Part shown: positions 62,821 to 64,000 of the stretch, one piece after another
Layout of the letters: each line of letters starts with the position of its first letter
How positions within the stretch are numbered: the first letter of the stretch is position 1
NCBI GenBank assembly: GCA_965206975.1
Contig: OZ242253.1
Coordinates: forward strand, 558,001 to 622,000
From: JAAXGI01 sp965206975
GTDB lineage: Bacteria > Gemmatimonadota > Gemmatimonadetes > Longimicrobiales > Gaopeijiaceae
Length of the DNA: 64,000 nt
Reading direction: 5' to 3'
Notes under the pieces: model-generated
Seen by the model: the letters and a program-made list of their open reading frames with translations, nothing else
What the model was told of the DNA's origin: nothing
Databases searched by the model: none
Made by a program: the position numbers and the translations under genes

Positions 62821-63391
62821 AGCGCGAAGCTAACCCGGCCCCCATCCCGAAACAAGCAAGAGTCACCGGATCTCCCACGCGGCGCGCGGGCGGCAGACAC
62901 GGTCCCGAGCCGACGGAAAGGACGCTGAATACGGGCCAGCGGACGCGGTGCTGCGACGACGCCCGGGCGGCCCAATCGTGAATGCGTATGCGCTGCGCGA
63001 CACTCAGAGGGTCACGGCTGGGCCGGTTGGGAGAGGCGGGGGGGGCGACTGCAGGACACTCCGCGAGGGTGGATCTCAACTGATCAGGCGGATCCTCCTC
63101 CCGGCCGCCGCCCGATCTCTCCACCGAGCCGGATACTATACTCGCTCATCCCACGACCGGGCGTTTCCTGACGCTCGATCCTTGCACCTCGCCGAGCGGC
63201 ACGCGCCGACCCGCGCCCTTCCCTGCGAAGTCGCTCCCCGGACCGCCTAACCCACGCAGGTAGTGAGGACAATCCAGCTCTCTCGTTCCTCGGGATGCAT
63301 CACGGGTTCATTCTCTCGGGCCCTTGCCCGGGCTCAGCCCCGCTTCCACTTCCGCTCGCCACACGTCGCGACAGCCAGCGACGGGCGGCAG
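62821..63391. other. 570-base gap between ftcD and the lptD-like gene
   Basis: No gene, tRNA or repeat was recognised. The ftcD-proximal 35 bases carry the candidate promoter noted separately. A TATAGTAT sequence on the minus strand (63132-63139) is AT-rich in an otherwise GC-rich stretch but has no convincing partner box. Confidence 0.4.
62828..62855 (-). promoter_or_regulatory. Candidate leaderless promoter of ftcD
   Basis: On the minus strand TTGTTT (62855-62850), a 16-base spacer and TTAGCT (62833-62828) are followed by seven bases and then the ATG. Transcription would therefore begin at or within a base or two of the start codon, which fits the lack of a ribosome site. Confidence 0.4.
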
Positions 63392-64000
63392 TCAGAAGGC
63401 GGGGAACCGGTTCCCGCCCGGAACGCCTGTATCCGTGCTCCTTTGCCGGTAGTCGAACTTCAGATCCTGATTCGCCCGCAGGGCAACCTCGAACTGAAAG
63501 GACCAGTTTCCGGTCGCAGTCTGCACGAATCCGAAGCGCGCCTCCCATTCATGCAGGTCGCGGACGAGACTCACGACGTGGTCGTTGAAGCGGCGCGCCT
63601 CCACGTCGTAGGAGGTGGACCAATCAACAGTCCAGCTCGCCGAAGGCGCGAACGTGAGGCGGCCCTGCACCATCTGCGCCCGAAGACGGCTCCCTCGCGC
63701 CAAGCCCCGGGGCCGGTTCAGCGAATAGCTTATGTCTGCGCGCCACCCCTCGCCCCGGCCCCCCGAATCGAAGGGATCCTCGCGCGGGATCACCCGGTCC
63801 GCATCGAACCCGGCGAACTGGTCGAGCGGCGGCTCGGCAGCCTCCAGCTCCAGATCCACCTCCTCGGGGTCGGGTTCCGGCTCGGCTTCGGGCTCGGGAC
63901 CAGGCTCGATCCCGAACAACCTCCCGATCGACCGCAGGAACTCCGACTCGCCATCGAGCGAGAACCCGAGGGAGAGCTGAGAGAGGTGTGGACTGAACTG
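63392..64000 (-). CDS. LptD-like outer-membrane protein, C-terminal part (runs off the window)
   Basis: The final 202 residues of a large protein whose N-terminus lies beyond base 64000. The text SPHLSQLSLGFSLDGESEFL, then an acidic Pro/Glu loop, WRADISYSLNRPRG, SASWTVDWSTSYDVEARRF, DHVVSLVRDLHEWEARFGF and the closing LRANQDLKFDYRQR consists of alternating beta strands. It resembles the C-terminal barrel of LPS-assembly protein LptD in diderms related to Bacteroidota/Gemmatimonadota. LptD inserts LPS into the outer leaflet. The assignment rests on pattern only. Confidence 0.65.
   Translation of the reverse strand, partial: QFSPHLSQLSLGFSLDGESEFLRSIGRLFGIEPGPEPEAEPEPDPEEVDLELEAAEPPLDQFAGFDADRVIPREDPFDSGGRGEGWRADISYSLNRPRGLARGSRLRAQMVQGRLTFAPSASWTVDWSTSYDVEARRFNDHVVSLVRDLHEWEARFGFVQTATGNWSFQFEVALRANQDLKFDYRQRSTDTGVPGGNRFPAF

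Overview
The window is high-GC DNA from a diderm (Gram-negative type) bacterium. Lipoprotein and LPS export genes (lolA-like, lnt, an lptD-like C-terminus), a Minf_1886-family protein, a DUF4321 protein and a frameshifted outer-membrane barrel beginning YDYENL together point to Gemmatimonadota or a near relative. That placement is inference from gene content; there is no rRNA in the window to test it. Nearly all real genes from 8.5 kb onward lie on the minus strand in tightly packed operons with many 1-4 nt stop/start overlaps (ATGA, GTGA, TTGA).

Layout. 1-8374 is a plastic zone: an IS256-family element, a frameshifted pseudogene, an intact dicarboxylate/amino-acid symporter, an IS1182-family element with a doubly frameshifted transposase, an IS5-family element inserted at the very tip of that IS1182 element, a scrap of IS21 istA, the C-terminal end of a P4-type integrase, and an IS1380-family element whose 11-bp ends can be read. 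8574-10556 holds a rhomboid protease, an SRAP/YedK DNA-protein crosslink protein and a tRNA-Met(CAU) with its own promoter. 10652-20730 carries ftsB, eno, plsC, thiL, nnrDE, a 65-residue zinc-ribbon protein, a Minf_1886 protein, glyA, an amino-acid dehydrogenase, an MBL-fold hydrolase and rex. A textbook Rex operator overlaps the inferred rex promoter.

20909-28061 has ksgA, an RsbU/RsbW/RsbV-like partner-switching set, coaD, rsmD, a CdsZ-like zinc-ribbon protein and dnaG. 28259-34556 is a trimmed version of the classical heat-shock cluster (hinT, prmA, dnaJ, hrcA, hemW, then obg); grpE and dnaK are absent from their usual place. 35253-39967 has a C-terminal processing protease, tmk, an inositol-phosphate synthase next to a CDP-alcohol phosphatidyltransferase (a plausible route to phosphatidylinositol lipids) and a YlbF-family protein. 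39985-42354 is prmC-prfA-rpmE, the last with a clear promoter and structured leader.

42581-50414 holds a MATE exporter, lnt, a frameshifted outer-membrane protein, hemL, rimO, a lolA-like gene and an FKBP lipoprotein. 50601-57602 is ftsK, comB, accC, accB, efp, aroQ and a TPR protein. 57883-64000 carries a PpiD-like chaperone, tatA, a DUF4321 protein, a polyprenyl diphosphate synthase, ftcD and the 3' end of an lptD-like gene running off the window.

Most of the window is ordinary housekeeping. No convincing new multigene system was found. The items most worth checking are the Rex operator, the inositol-lipid gene pair, the partner-switching module, the zinc-ribbon/Minf_1886 pair, the rpmE leader and the nested mobile elements.
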